A stretch of 64,000 nt of DNA from Tubiluchus corallicola (GCA_030141605.1 JAQGDQ010000316.1:136501-200500); one strand, 5' to 3'; counted from the first letter of the stretch, positions 51,301-61,398 are shown. Made by a program: numbers and translations. The notes: generated by a model from the sequence alone, not told the origin.

Positions 51301-54300
51301 AAGATGCATTATCTTCCGAGTCCGTACTCCATTCACCAGACTTTACTAAGCCCTTTTACCTAACCACTGATGCTAGCTTTATCGGTTTAGGGGCTGTTCT
51401 GTCTCAAGATAAGGGAGACGGGTTAGCTGAAGTGCCAATAACATATATTAGTCGCAAGTTGACTCAGCCAGAGACTAGGTACTCTGTGGTGGAGCTTGAA
51501 TGTTTGAGTGTAGTGTTCAGTGTTGAGAAACTAAGATACTACTTGGAAGGTCGACATTTTACTGTTCGTACTGATCAGTGCAGTTTGCTTGCTTTGGATA
51601 AAATGAAAACGAAAAATCGTAGATTATGCCACTGGGCACTTAAATTAAGTGAATACGCATTTGATATAGAACATGTCCCTGGTTGTGAAAACAGAGTGGC
51701 GGATGCTCTGTCGCGTTTGTGATTCGAAAATGGAGAACGTTTTTTTTTCCTTTCCTAGATCGCATAATATCTGATAGTCTTGCTTTTAGCGTTAAACATT
51801 GATTTTTGGCGCACATTGAGTCACTTGACATTTTCACGATTTATATATTGATGTAATTGAATTCTTGTAGTAGTGATGTATATAGATGCTTTTGTTGATG
51901 TTTATTGTTGCTAATTCTAGCTGCACTGACGAATATGAAAATTATTTGTATTACTGTGTAGTCATTAGGTAGGTGAGAGTTTTTCTCTTACTTTATTGTT
52001 ACCAAATACAAATTACTCTTCACAATTTGCTCTTATCGTAGTCACCCTTTCTTGTATTCATATGGAAGGACGTTGAGCGATGTTTGGTTACAATTCTTGT
52101 TGTTTGTGAGACGACATTGTTATTGTTAATCATAGCTAGGATTTCCTGCTTTGAGGACATATCCATGTTTGAGTTGAAGCCCAGTGTGATCATTGAGCAC
52201 TCACACTGTTAAAATCTGCTAGCAGTGTATTTTTAGTACCATGTACATTTAACCTTTAATGTGATTCATATAACCATTTTAGGGTATCTTCTTTCGGCTT
52301 CTCTCAGGAGAATTTTGTGAACTGTGTTTGTGCAAGTACTTAACTTTGGTGACGTTCTTTTGAGTTATATTGTAATTTTGTAATGCAATGATTGACATTA
52401 CCATTACCAATTCTTTTCATATTGGTTCAATGACCTGTCAGTTGCAATTTTTTTTGTTTCTTTTTGTGTGTGCTATTGTATATACTTTTAATAGTAATAG
52501 AGATTTGTGACCCCTGTTCCAATATAGTAGTTAGGATCTGTGGCATTGTGTCCATGATGTATGTATGTTGTACCAAAATGCACTCCAGATACTTTTAATA
52601 CGTCCATTGGTTAAGAGTGTTACCACACTCTTGGGGGAGGGCTTCTGTGACGTCACAGACGTCCTCGTCCGTATTAAAATTATGCTAAAGTTCATTTTGT
52701 ACTCCAAATAAAATATTCATTTCTGTTTTATGTTTGGGTTGGTTTTCTGCCCATCCTTTAATACCTCTCCCCTTTTCCCTGTTTGATGGCGATCTTCCTG
52801 TCACATGTCTTGAATGGTTACAGGATAATTTTCGCGCTCCTGGAAAAGCATTGAACCGTGATTTTTCCTTATTGCCGCCATTACGGGTTTTTAAGCTGCG
52901 TTGGAAGCACACGTTTTGTGGCAGCAAGTTTGAGATCTCATAACTTTTGAGATCTCATAGTGAGTTCGCTAGTTTTGGTGTTCTCAGTGTAATCAAATTT
53001 CTCTGAGAGGAAACCAGACGGTTCCTAGGCAGTGTTACTAGTATGCAGGAAACTTCGTCGTGTTCGTAATCTGGCCACGTAGATCATGACGGTTGTTGGG
53101 TGGAGTTTGGAACTGCCTAAGGAGGTTGCCTAGTTGAAGACGGGGAACGAGGAACTTTTCTCCTTTCCTCCGTCATTTGCTGACTCCTACAGTATAGGAG
53201 TAAACGGAGACGTTTCGAGACCCTGGATCCTTGTTTCTAACACTCTGGTGGTGGAGTCTGCAATGCGTGAGCCCCAGCAGTGTGGTTTCTTGATTCTTGA
53301 GATGTGATCCTGGATAACTGGACCCACGGTATCACGACCTGAGGCTAGCCCATTGGTACAGCTGCAGCGACAATGGAACTCTTCGGTAATTATCCTCTCC
53401 TCTCTTCCTATTATACCTGGGATGGGGTTTACTGAATTCTTTCGTTATATGTATGTATGTAAGTGATTTGTAGAAATATTATTTTTGAAATTACCACTAA
53501 ATAATTTTTACACGTTTTTTTATAAAAAAAAGCAATAACGTTTGTTTGTCCTCCTGTTCGTCCTCGTCATTTCTAAGTACAAATTATAATGGCCTAAAAT
53601 AGCATCAGTTTTAATCAAACTACTAGGACCCTCGGTAAAAAAAGTCTGGATAAAAACCCCTTGCCTTAAAAAATTAGTATTAAAAATTGTTTTTATCCAC
53701 ATGTGATGAACTCTGGCGTGCTCGGATAAAGTAAAAGACAACCCCTATTTCGCATTCCTGACAAAACTATTTATTCTTTTATACAATACACCATAGAGAG
53801 TCAAAAATGGTGCCAGTGGTCGTCACAATAGTCATTTTGTATGAAATTTTGATTGTTAATTACATATTGAATTTACTGTAGAGTCAGAAAATTTTGAAAT
53901 TGAACAGCAAGTGGTTCAACAAATTCGACAAATGTGGATACATGGACTTTATAGTGACTCTACTCTTGAAAAAATATCCTTTTGCCACATGCCTATTGTG
54001 CAGCAGAGAATTGCATCATGGCCAGATCTTGGAATAAACCATTCCAGTCCAGGAAGGATAGATTCTGGAAAGTTCAGTTCTACTTTAAGCAAACAAGATG
54101 ATTCAACGAAAAAGTGTTACAACGTAGTACTGGGTATAAAAGATGTGCAGCCATCAGATCTGAAAGATTATATGCTAACTGCTGATACAACAGAAGGAAC
54201 AGTTGAATACGTCATATCAGTACAAAGTATGTAACTAACATATTCTTGTATATTTATCACATACTATATGATTTGACTTTGTTTGATTCCGTAATTTCTG

Positions 54301-57300
54301 TTCCATTTCGGTGTTTCATACCCTAATTTATTTTGCACATACCTCACCAAGGCCTCGCTGAGTTTCCACCCAGCTTTTGTCTATAATTGTATTCTATTCA
54401 AAAAACAATTTAGGCTAGAAAAAACATTTTCAAATGTTAAAAACCTCGAATTTGTGAGCACAAGCTACTACAAGCAAATGGAAACCATACAGTCTGTGGT
54501 TATAAAACTCTTTCACGTTGTACTTTATCAAACCAGCCTACGCCTGTTACACTTTTAACGTGGAACAAAATTAGGTTTCAATACAGGCATTTTAGCAAAT
54601 TTGGTTGTATGTAAGGCAACACATTGTGGTTCTAGACAAACACAGATATGTAGTGAAATGCTGTAAGTATGGGCGAGTGATACTGCAACCATGGAACACA
54701 GAGAAATGATATGTGTGCTTACCACATAATGTATAATGTATACTGCATATAAAATGGCTTAAAGTGTCATTGCAGTGCTTCTGGCATAAACCTGCATCTA
54801 CCACATCATATACAATCCAAATCACGCTATAGCGTTCGAAATAGGTTACTATTGCACACTGGCAATAGTATTATAATTGCTATTATAAATAGACTTGTCC
54901 AATCTTGCATTTTTGCGAAATGGAACGAATTATTGCATAATTATGTAAATAATTATTAGAAGCACTTTTATTTTACATTTATTATGTAAAATAATTATGC
55001 CTATAAAATAAACAAGCTTTTAAATTTATCTCGTTTTAATTTACTAACGCTGTATACATAAAAACTTTGTAATTTTTATTTCATTGTATTACGTTCATTT
55101 TAGTACTGTATTTGCAGGTTATATGGTTTTAGTTCCGAAATAAAAAATTGAATTTTGAATTTGAATATAGTGTTGGTTATGTTTCTTCTTAAAAGGTCCT
55201 CCAGCCATAAAGCCTGGAACGAAGTCAATGTATAAAGTGGAAATGCTATCGAATGTTGAAGTAAATTTCTCTTTCTGTTGTCGGCCGAAGTACAAGAATG
55301 CCAGTTGGACTTGGGGTGCAGAAGGAGACAGTATTATTCACCTTTCTCCTTTAGAACCAACTGCAAACAGTGGAGGTCGTATAACTGCCAGCACTGAGAG
55401 TCAACCAAATGGCAATTGCTACAGCGCCACCTTGAAGATAGACCGCGTGATGCATGACAATTTTGGGAAATACACGTTTGCCATTAACAACGGAGGAAAA
55501 CTCAAAAGTTTTGATGTCACCGTTGGTACGTTTTGTTTTCCGTAAACATTCACGTCTTACTGACATTATAATATCCTGTTTTTCAAGTTTTTGCTATTCA
55601 TCAATAGATTAGAAGTGATAAAAACTTTCTGGGGTATTTGACGCGTGTGGGAATGGCAGGTGATGTTATCCACAGATCGGTAGGTACAGCATGCATTTGG
55701 AATTTCACAAGACCAGCAGAATGCGCTGCATACTGTACGTTTTAAAATGTATCATCTACAGCATGTTTTAAAATGTATCATCTACAGCATGTTTTAAAAT
55801 GTATCATCTACAGCCTTCCATTGTGGACATCCTGTTGCCACAATGGCTCGAATGTTTGTGATGTCCGCGTTTATGTCAAAAAATGCTTCACCCGTCTCAT
55901 TGCACTAAATTAGGGTCATTGTTTCTTTTCGCTTTGCTTTATTGCCTACTTTGTAAAAGTGTCTTCTTCCCCTTTGGTTTTGACCTTTTAGTCTTTTTGA
56001 GATTAACCAGTCTTCGTTGTCTGTTTCTTTTCCTATTGTTGAAGACTGGAATTTGGGTTACGAATGTAATTTTCAGTGATAAACAATACCTGCATATAAA
56101 TGATACGAACTGTGAAATGTAAGCAACTTTAAAACATCATTATTTCTGATGCCAGGAGCAATTAAAAGGTGATGAAGATAAGACATTTATTTTTGCTTCT
56201 ACACCAAAAACGTCTATAAGTAGGGAATTAAGCTTTTTTCTCCATATGAATCTCCATTTCATGAGGATCATTTTGATACGAAGCTCATTGTTCTTCGTTA
56301 TTTCTAAGCTGAGATAATCTACGTTGAAATTGAGGTACAGGCTATGCAGTGAAAAAGATAATCTTGAGAAAATCACTGTTAAAGTCAGTCATTCTTTTTG
56401 TCGTGTTTCTACAAAACACTTAGCAACCGCACAAATGTTGGTTGCTGCAGATAGCACATTTAAAGTAATGTTTAAATCCAGTAGATGGCTCTTCCTGACA
56501 AATATTTGGTCTTGTCAACAAAAAAAAAGAATTAAAATGACTGCTTGCACGAGCTACTATTGGCGTTTGAAAATACAATTTTCTTGACAATTGCATTACT
56601 AGTTTCTAGACAGAAAAGTGGGTAAGGAGTTGTAAAATTAGATTTTTAGTATTTTTGGACATTTTCCTGACAATTTGATACTACGCTTGTGGACAGTTTT
56701 ACTTTGCAAGCACACCTATTGTGTTTTTAAATATGCACTTTATACTTCTTGTATCGTTCATAAATATGTAAACCTTTGTTTATTAGTATTTCAATGAAAT
56801 GATGATAATATTTGCAAACTTGTGATTGGCCAGACTTTGCGAGTACGGTACACTTATAGTACATAAATATGTAAGCGTTTGTTTATTAGTATTTCAATGA
56901 AATGATGATAATATTTGCAAACTTGTGATTGACCAGACTTTGCGAGTACGGTACACATAGAGTAGATAAATATGTAAGGCTTTGTTTATTAGTATTTCAA
57001 TGAAATGATGATAATATTTGCAAACTTGTGATTGACCAGACCTTGCGAGTACGGTACACATAGAGTAGATAAATATGTAAGGCTTTGTTTATTAGTATTT
57101 CAGTGAAATGATGATAATATTTGCTAACTTGTGATTGACCAGACTTTGCGAGTACGGTACACATAGAGTAGATAAATATGTAAGGCTTTGTTTATTAGTA
57201 TTTCAATGAAATGATGATAATATTTGCAAACTTGTGATTGACCAGACTTTGCGAGTACGGTACACATAGAGTAGATAAATATGTAAGGCTTTGTTTATTA

Positions 57301-59232
57301 GTATTTCAATGAAATGATGATAATATTTGCAAACTTGTGATTGACCAGACCTTGCAAGTACGGTACACATAGAGTAGATAAATATGTAAGCGTTTGTTTA
57401 TTAGTATTTCAATGAAATGATGATAATATTTGCAAACTTGTGATTGACCAGACCTTGCGAGCAAGGTGCACAAAGAGTAGAACACGTCAACTTTCTTATT
57501 TCAGCTAATTCATACACGTGGTTTTCACTGGGGTTGACAGTTGTGGCTGTTTTGGTTACTGTTGTTGGCATAGTTGTGGCACGAATGCGGAAACGTAAGT
57601 AGACCGAAGACCTCTTCAAAATTACAGGTCTGCAAGGCACGTGACTTGCATGCGTCACAACCCAGCTGTTCGCCATTTTTTTTTCGTTTATAACGATTTC
57701 TTTATTTGCGTTCTAATCACTGTGTTCACTACTAAATGACGCTAACCTTATCTAAAAACCTAGTTATTATTTTCTCCATGTCTTATGTAAATAATTTATT
57801 ATTATACAGCATTGGGTTTTGGCTATACTTATAGCAATAATAACATTTTGCGCATGGTATATAAGCAAGCTCAAGAAATACATAGAATAGATAAGGAATA
57901 GATAACAGGCTGAGCATTAAATAGAAAAATTGTTTAAGCTGTCATGTACGTTATTTTTCACAATTTTTACTTTTTTCTAGTTTTTATACACTACGAATGT
58001 CAAACAAGTCATTCTGAACATCACTAACACAAAAGATTTCAAGTTTTCAAAAGATTTTTTAAGAAAAAATGCACTGCTTAATAACAAAACATTACAATAA
58101 TTTTGTTTGGGCTTTCAAAACCAAATTTGAAGCTAGATTAAATTCTGCTCTTTCTTCCCTCTTTATTTGCCAAACCATCATTCCATCTAAACAAAACCAT
58201 AAACAAATGACAAAAAATAAATAACACTAGCCAAAAGTCAATTTTACATAATTCAGAGTTTTATACTGCACCGTTGCATTAATCAATAAATAGCTGTCAT
58301 CTTAAAGTAAATTTAAATTTTATAAAGTAATTAGAGCATATACGTACGTTGCTAGCCCCAAATCATAAGCAATTGCAACAGATAACGACAACATCTTATC
58401 AACCCACAATGTCACGTTCTCACTTAACACGCCTCTGACACAGATCAAACTGATCACGTGACCAGACCAAAAATCACCACTAGATGGCGAAAGCTAACAA
58501 CAAGCGAAGGCCGCAAAGCACGCCAATGCAAGATTTCCAGTACAATTTTTTTATATTATTAAATTACTGATGAATTACTGAATGTTTCAAGTATTAAAAT
58601 ATTTAATAGGGAAAAACAGCATAATAGCGAAGCACAGGGGCTACGAGAATATTTTCTGCCTTTAAAATTAATAAAATTTTAAAACTGACAGTTATTTGAT
58701 CTGTTAATAGTTATTTTGATTAAACCAATAACAATAGACTAAAAAGGGTGATAAAATGGCAAACTAGAAAATCTACGTAGCACAAAAAACTGCACAAGGT
58801 ACAGTAGTTTAGAGACGACTTTGTACAGATCAGCATAGCGTACATACTAAATGTCTTAAATACATTAAAAAATTATCAGCAGTTGCAAAATGAAGCACAT
58901 TTTTTGCTTTTGTTGTGTTTTTAAAAAAGTTTTTCTTATTAAAAAATAATTTGGGACTGAAAGGGTTAATAGGGAAAAACAGTATAATAGCGAAGCACAG
59001 GGATGGCTCGTAGCTAAAATTAGTCAGGGTGCTGCTTCAGAGAGTTTCTAGCCATTGCTTTAATACTGAATGAAACGTAACAAACGTCACGTAATTTTAT
59101 TGTTGCGTATATCACTAAATCAACGAGGGATGCGGTTATCGCTACGTTAAATTTTGACTTTATTGTAATGTTGCAGGCAGCCGACAGCGCTCAGAGGTAG
59201 ACGCCACATCTGACAGGGTCAGTTCTTCATGA
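42309..59232 (+). CDS. Short Ig-receptor paralogue, two Ig-like domains, 5 exons
   Basis: Exons: 42309-42363, 53882-54226, 55196-55525, 57505-57594, 59177-59232; consistent phases, 876 nt, 291 residues. Exon 1 gives a signal peptide (MTVFVWSTVLCIIAPLFI) matching the long gene's first exon in length and phase. It splices phase 1 into the counterpart of Ig4 (C53, W65, C97), then Ig5 (C161/C162, W173, C208; exon also 330 nt). A membrane helix at about 249-269 and an 18-residue tail follow. Introns 3 and 4 keep sequence similarity to the long gene, showing segmental duplication. Ig1-Ig3 counterparts are absent from the 11.5-kb intron 1. The tail stops at TGA where the long gene reads on. It is probably expressed as a short receptor; a decayed duplicate is less likely since all splice sites and frames are intact. 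Confidence 0.82.
43395..44606. repeat. Minisatellite, 57-bp unit
   Basis: About 21 copies of a 57-bp unit with AGCAGCTCTACTGTAGTGTC, TTTATTATTACAATAGAGGG and AAGTCTAGTTTGAACAT, in intron 1 of the short Ig gene. Early copies are the most divergent and the central ones nearly identical. Confidence 0.95.
44979..46160 (+). repeat. 5' LTR of Gmr1-type retrotransposon
   Basis: About 1,182 bp and about 97 percent alike, by eye, to 52647-53827. The right end CGTCACA matches the inverted left end TGTGACG seen in the 3' copy; here the first three bases are altered. It contains AATAAA near 45040. Confidence 0.88.
46163..46179 (+). promoter_or_regulatory. Primer-binding site
   Basis: TGGTGTCAGAAGTTACC lies two bases after the 5' LTR. 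TGG matches tRNA CCA, as expected of a tRNA-primed element. I could not name the tRNA. Confidence 0.6.
46833..51722 (+). CDS. Gag-Pol polyprotein of Gmr1-type retrotransposon
   Basis: 1,629 residues from ATG 46833; the frame opens at 46803 but that start would be TTG. Gag covers roughly 1-440 with one CCHC zinc knuckle (CYKCGKPGHRRPEC) near 428. A pepsin-like protease has DSGA at 519. Integrase comes next: H-H-C-C zinc module about 745-800, catalytic D826, D885 and E921 (35 residues between the last two), and a GPY motif near 1061; no chromodomain seen. Reverse transcriptase spans about 1215-1390 with YIDD at 1362. RNase H, about 1500-1625, has TDAS, an ELEC acid, TDQ and a terminal VADALSRL. 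Integrase upstream of RT is the reverse of ordinary Ty3/Gypsy. No stop or frameshift is present, so it could encode all activities, but current mobility is unproven. Confidence 0.93.
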   Translation: MAEATIYNKTRLNKMKKDELSRVASTLHLLVDVTHVSKQELIEHIIKAQQHILKMQQVPLQGKTFINSDKTDTLHDTSIRSPGSVAERIIESSKIGQASTPLQSVKPKDPFSTTWLEISQSGKGVGIEEDALKPAQNVIPTSSGWGNDKQCGISGFSLENLQGMNPDLVRDILQHEKEQGERAERMRKEEMEFELRKLELLNRSAALTNTSVVPTNPFNRMKVRGFRESSDDIQRYLNWFESCATSNDIPEANWSALLGPALSGRAADAYQQIPKEHIKDYSYVRKSLLAAYILTTDAYRKRFRALTKGHNETCHQYWLKVVRALTDFCEAINAVDSYSKLFEAMAMEQFMDNLTSDVRTWLKRHEFENGLEMAMEADKFISSKETDSRNHSFTPWKTGKFSQKQPYNNNTLVNVSDNKLDDKQKIVCYKCGKPGHRRPECQASQRNNHQNNNGQNATNIVNKANKTSRNKTPVKTLFGSCDHESTYTSSNKLQDIPVNNIPFMFEALVNDIPVLGQRDSGATVSMIHPRFVDKDQYLKSDPKPVRCVHGHVEPCRTAEIKVVGPNFAGWLTVSVMSDLPAELLLGNDYLSTLRPFTPNDESNLHEGPAGNNTQISDNEQSKLSSDPQISDSFAVTRTKAAELQAKAVRDQELHKQLEHSTYSTQEHSNLEQFKQEQAQLITVSFEQLKQEQHNDPSLANYIDHATTFEIAEQNGKGYFLKDGMLYYLCKHTKAGKPRELLVLPKSRRRQVLEIAHDNKMAGHLGIRKTADRILMEYIWPKIKHAVRGYCRSCPSCQKNGRLQRGDRLPLRPLPIPKQPFFRIGMDIIGPLSRTPDGNKYALVIVDHATRYPDCYPIPNIETTTILNKLVEFCCRYGIPKEILTDRGTQFTSKLTQQLEEQLGVKGIYTSAYAPSTNGLVERYNSTLKASIRKLIQDHPHLPWDLAIPFVLFAYREVPQESTHYSPNELVFGYPLRGPLAMLKERWGCEKLPELEDVDDYVSRIINTLDETLEDAHNSLRRAKLAQKSWFDRVSKQRSFNIGDKVLVQRMKKGSKMATTWRGPYPIVDKLSECTYRVKLGKPGSRRSLSTFHANRLKAYIDREEELVLMALHNEDRDDASINWQEVEETCNKIGSGKTEACDLPEYAFFPTAVATQSVEDVELPDYLSEEAKEQMRNIFHSYPQMFTDLPGRTKLVQHYINLHDKTPVQQHSYRVPQARLDIIRKEIKDMLDLGVIRRSDSEYSSPMLVVPKPPMDGVSQWRPCVDYRALNKRTIFSPYPTPRPDDMIDDLHGAKWISTLDLSKAYWQIELAPESQPVSAFVTNFGKFEFTVMPFGLMNAAASAQSLIDRILDPVSYCSSGYIDDVIIKSPNWTDHLKHVDYTLYNIRKAGVTVKPKKCHFAQQEVEFLGYVVGKNRLKPQLSKVERIRQFLRPQTKTQVRRFLGMVSFYRRFIPHFSSIAAPLHALTEKYAPVQVEWTEATESSFRQLQDALSSESVLHSPDFTKPFYLTTDASFIGLGAVLSQDKGDGLAEVPITYISRKLTQPETRYSVVELECLSVVFSVEKLRYYLEGRHFTVRTDQCSLLALDKMKTKNRRLCHWALKLSEYAFDIEHVPGCENRVADALSRL
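51723..52630 (+). other. Retrotransposon 3' non-coding region
   Basis: About 900 bp between the polyprotein stop and the polypurine tract. AT-rich, no envelope-like frame and no other long frame. Confidence 0.7.
52634..52646 (+). promoter_or_regulatory. Polypurine tract
   Basis: GGGGGAGGG followed by CTTC immediately before the 3' LTR, where plus-strand synthesis would be primed. Confidence 0.65.
52647..53827 (+). repeat. 3' LTR of Gmr1-type retrotransposon
   Basis: 1,181 bp, TGTGACG...CGTCACA ends. It ends 54 bp before exon 2 of the short Ig gene. Contains AATAAA near 52708. Differences from the 5' LTR cluster at about 52868-52950. Confidence 0.9.
56760..57470. repeat. Minisatellite, 103-bp unit
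   Basis: Seven copies of a 103-bp unit with TTTATTAGTATTTCAATGAA, ATGATGATAATATTTGC and GCGAGTACGGTACACATAGA, in intron 3 of the short Ig gene. The matching intron of the long gene has one diverged copy, near 36400-36460. Confidence 0.93.
58640..58971. mobile_element. piggyBac-like MITE, copy 2, left end lost
   Basis: About 330 bp matching 13022-13474, in intron 4 of the short Ig gene. The right terminal repeat and TTAA are kept; the left terminus is missing. A 36-bp direct repeat (TTAATAGGGAAAAACAG, then AATAGCGAAGCACAGGG) flanks it on both sides. Confidence 0.7.
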
Positions 59233-60360
59233 AAACAGACATCGTACAAGATTGAATGAAAATTTGACAACTATGTTTTATTAACTGTATTTTAACCAGT
59301 CCACGACTGGGACTATTATGCCAGGATCTTTACTATTTTTAGTTATTTTGTATTCTAAAAGAGGACAACAGTTAAAAACAATGAGGCAATTAACTTGGCT
59401 TTACTACGTTATCAAGCAATTGGAATAGGAATAATAATTATTCCAGGCTCAATGTCATAATGGCTTTTTGCATTTATTTTGTAAACACTCTGTTTTCTCT
59501 GATTCTCTCTTCTTTTTGTGGCTTATAAATCTGTAGTATTTTTGTTTCTGTTTACGAAAGATCTGTTTTGAAATTCAGATGTAAGATAAATTCCCATTCT
59601 AAGTGTCATTTAACATTGCTTCTGTTAGATTTTCCAAAGAATTTTAATTGCATTACGACAATCACCTCTAAATGAGATAAGAAAAAACTTAGTTCTTAAA
59701 ATTGTTCAACATGGCAGTCGTAAACTACAAGGGTTGTATCATTAAGTTTGGCAATTAATAATTGATACAATTAATGTCAACTTTTGTTTCAATGATCAGA
59801 GATGTTGTTCGAGAATTGCTAACAGTAACATCCCTGATTAATTTTATTGCTTGAATAAACTTTAAAGTGCAAAACTAATACGTTTTTTTCATATTGCATT
59901 GATTATATACTTGCTGATTGTAAGATTTTTATTATCTGCTGAAATAAACAGAATGTAGTTATTGTATAAAAACGTATATGTGTCTAAACTTCTTGGACTA
60001 GTAGATTTTAAAGTCTTGAACGTAACAAACAACCCTGCACACCTCGCAATTGAAGGAGCAAATTTTCTACTGCATATGAAAGTCTATTTTTTGATTATGG
60101 ATGTTATTTCAGAAGTGGAGTGACAGCGTTAGGTATGTAAGAGATACAAATGTCTTGTTTTGGTAAACAATAAATAACTAAGGACAATATACCATTGTTT
60201 TACTGCTGTAAAGCTTCTGTACGTGGTTCATTGCTAGTTATTGGGGTGCAGGAGACAAAAACGAAATATCTTTAACAGTAGATGAAGACGTCAAAATCAA
60301 TTTTATTAAACTTGCTCTTTTGTTTTACTTTTTCTTTGGTAGTAACTTGGGTTTTGTGTG
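59233..60360. other. 3' flank of short Ig gene and intergenic sequence
   Basis: The first AATAAA on the sense strand is near 59855, so the 3' UTR may reach about 600 bp. Nothing else was recognised. Confidence 0.4.
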
Positions 60361-60363
60361 TAG

Positions 60364-60595
60364 AGTGGCGTTTACGTAGCATCCGGATGCGGGCGTGTTG
60401 GAGGGGGTGGGGGTGGTATTGAGATTATGCGGAATAGAAAAAATAGGTTTATATTGTTTTCAATACATCCATTTATGCAGCCTGCGTGTGCATTATTCTT
60501 TTTCTCCAGTTAACAGTGTTAATTTTTATCCGCTGGCTATTCCGCGTAGGGAAAACGCATCCGCATAGGCATCCGGATTCTACATAAACGCCACT
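60364..60595. mobile_element. Short MITE with terminal inverted repeats
   Basis: A 232-bp element with ends AGTGGCGTTTACGTAG and CTACATAAACGCCACT, and a second inverted block CATCCGGATGC. Non-coding. The target duplication is unclear, so I cannot name the superfamily. Confidence 0.65.
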
Positions 60596-60889
60596 TAACA
60601 CTGATAGACCAAAACGCGTTGTGATTGAGACAGATGTCATTGTTAAGGAACATGTGGGTAGAGCAAAGACAGATGCTGCATCGGTTTAGTAATTTCAGTT
60701 GTTTTGCGAAGACTTTACTTAATTATGCATTAGCCTGTGCGTAGAGTGATTTACTAGGGGGATCTTGGTTGAGAATAAGAAAAAACTGTTACTATATAGC
60801 ATGGGCTAGGCGTTGTCAAGTGTACATATATGAGTTGCCTGGCTTATTCAATCCTTGTTCTTTTCATGATCATCTTTAAGTGCTGGAAC

Positions 60890-61398
60890 TGTGAAAAGGC
60901 TTATTAACCATTCAATTCCACTGTTCATCTAAGTCTTATTAACCATTCAATTCCGCTGTTCATCCAAGGCTTATTAACCATTCAATTCCAATGTTCATCT
61001 AAGGCTTATTAATCATTCAATTCCACTGTTCATCCAAGGCTTATTAACCATTCAATTGCACTGTTCATCTAAGGCTTATTAACCATTCAATTCCGCTGTT
61101 CATCCAAGGCTTATTAACCATTCAATTCCAATGTTCATCTAAGGCTTATTAACCATTCAATTCCACTGTTCATCCAAGGCTTATTAACCATTCAATACCA
61201 CTGTTCATCCAAGGCTTATTAACAATTCAATTCCACTGTTCATCCGAGGCTTATTAACCATTCAATTCCACTGTTCATCCAAGGCTTATTAACCATTCAA
61301 TTCCACTGTTCATCCAAGGCTTATTAACCATTCAATTCCACTGTTCATCCCAGGCTTATTAACCATTCAATTCCACTGTTCATCCCAGGGTTATTAAA
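60890..61398. repeat. Minisatellite, 35-bp unit
   Basis: About 14 copies of a unit with GGCTTATTAACCATTCAATT and CCACTGTTCATCCAA. Confidence 0.95.

Larger units (their letters stand above)
44979..53827 (+). mobile_element. Full-length LTR retrotransposon, Gmr1-type Ty3/Gypsy
   Basis: An 8.85-kb element with two 1.18-kb LTRs, a leader, a single gag-pol frame (46833-51722), about 900 bp of 3' non-coding sequence and a polypurine tract. It lies in sense orientation inside intron 1 of the short Ig gene. No convincing target duplication is visible: CACAC on the left, ATAGT on the right. Order Gag-protease-integrase-RT-RNase H with a GPY/F integrase tail places it in the Gmr1-type group, described originally from deuterostomes. 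LTR divergence implies an insertion that is not recent. Confidence 0.85.

Noticed and set aside
60110-60140. Tiny exon of about 20 nt before a GTATGT donor, possibly a third Ig gene copy
   Set aside because: Too short, no phase partner, and no further homologous exons downstream.
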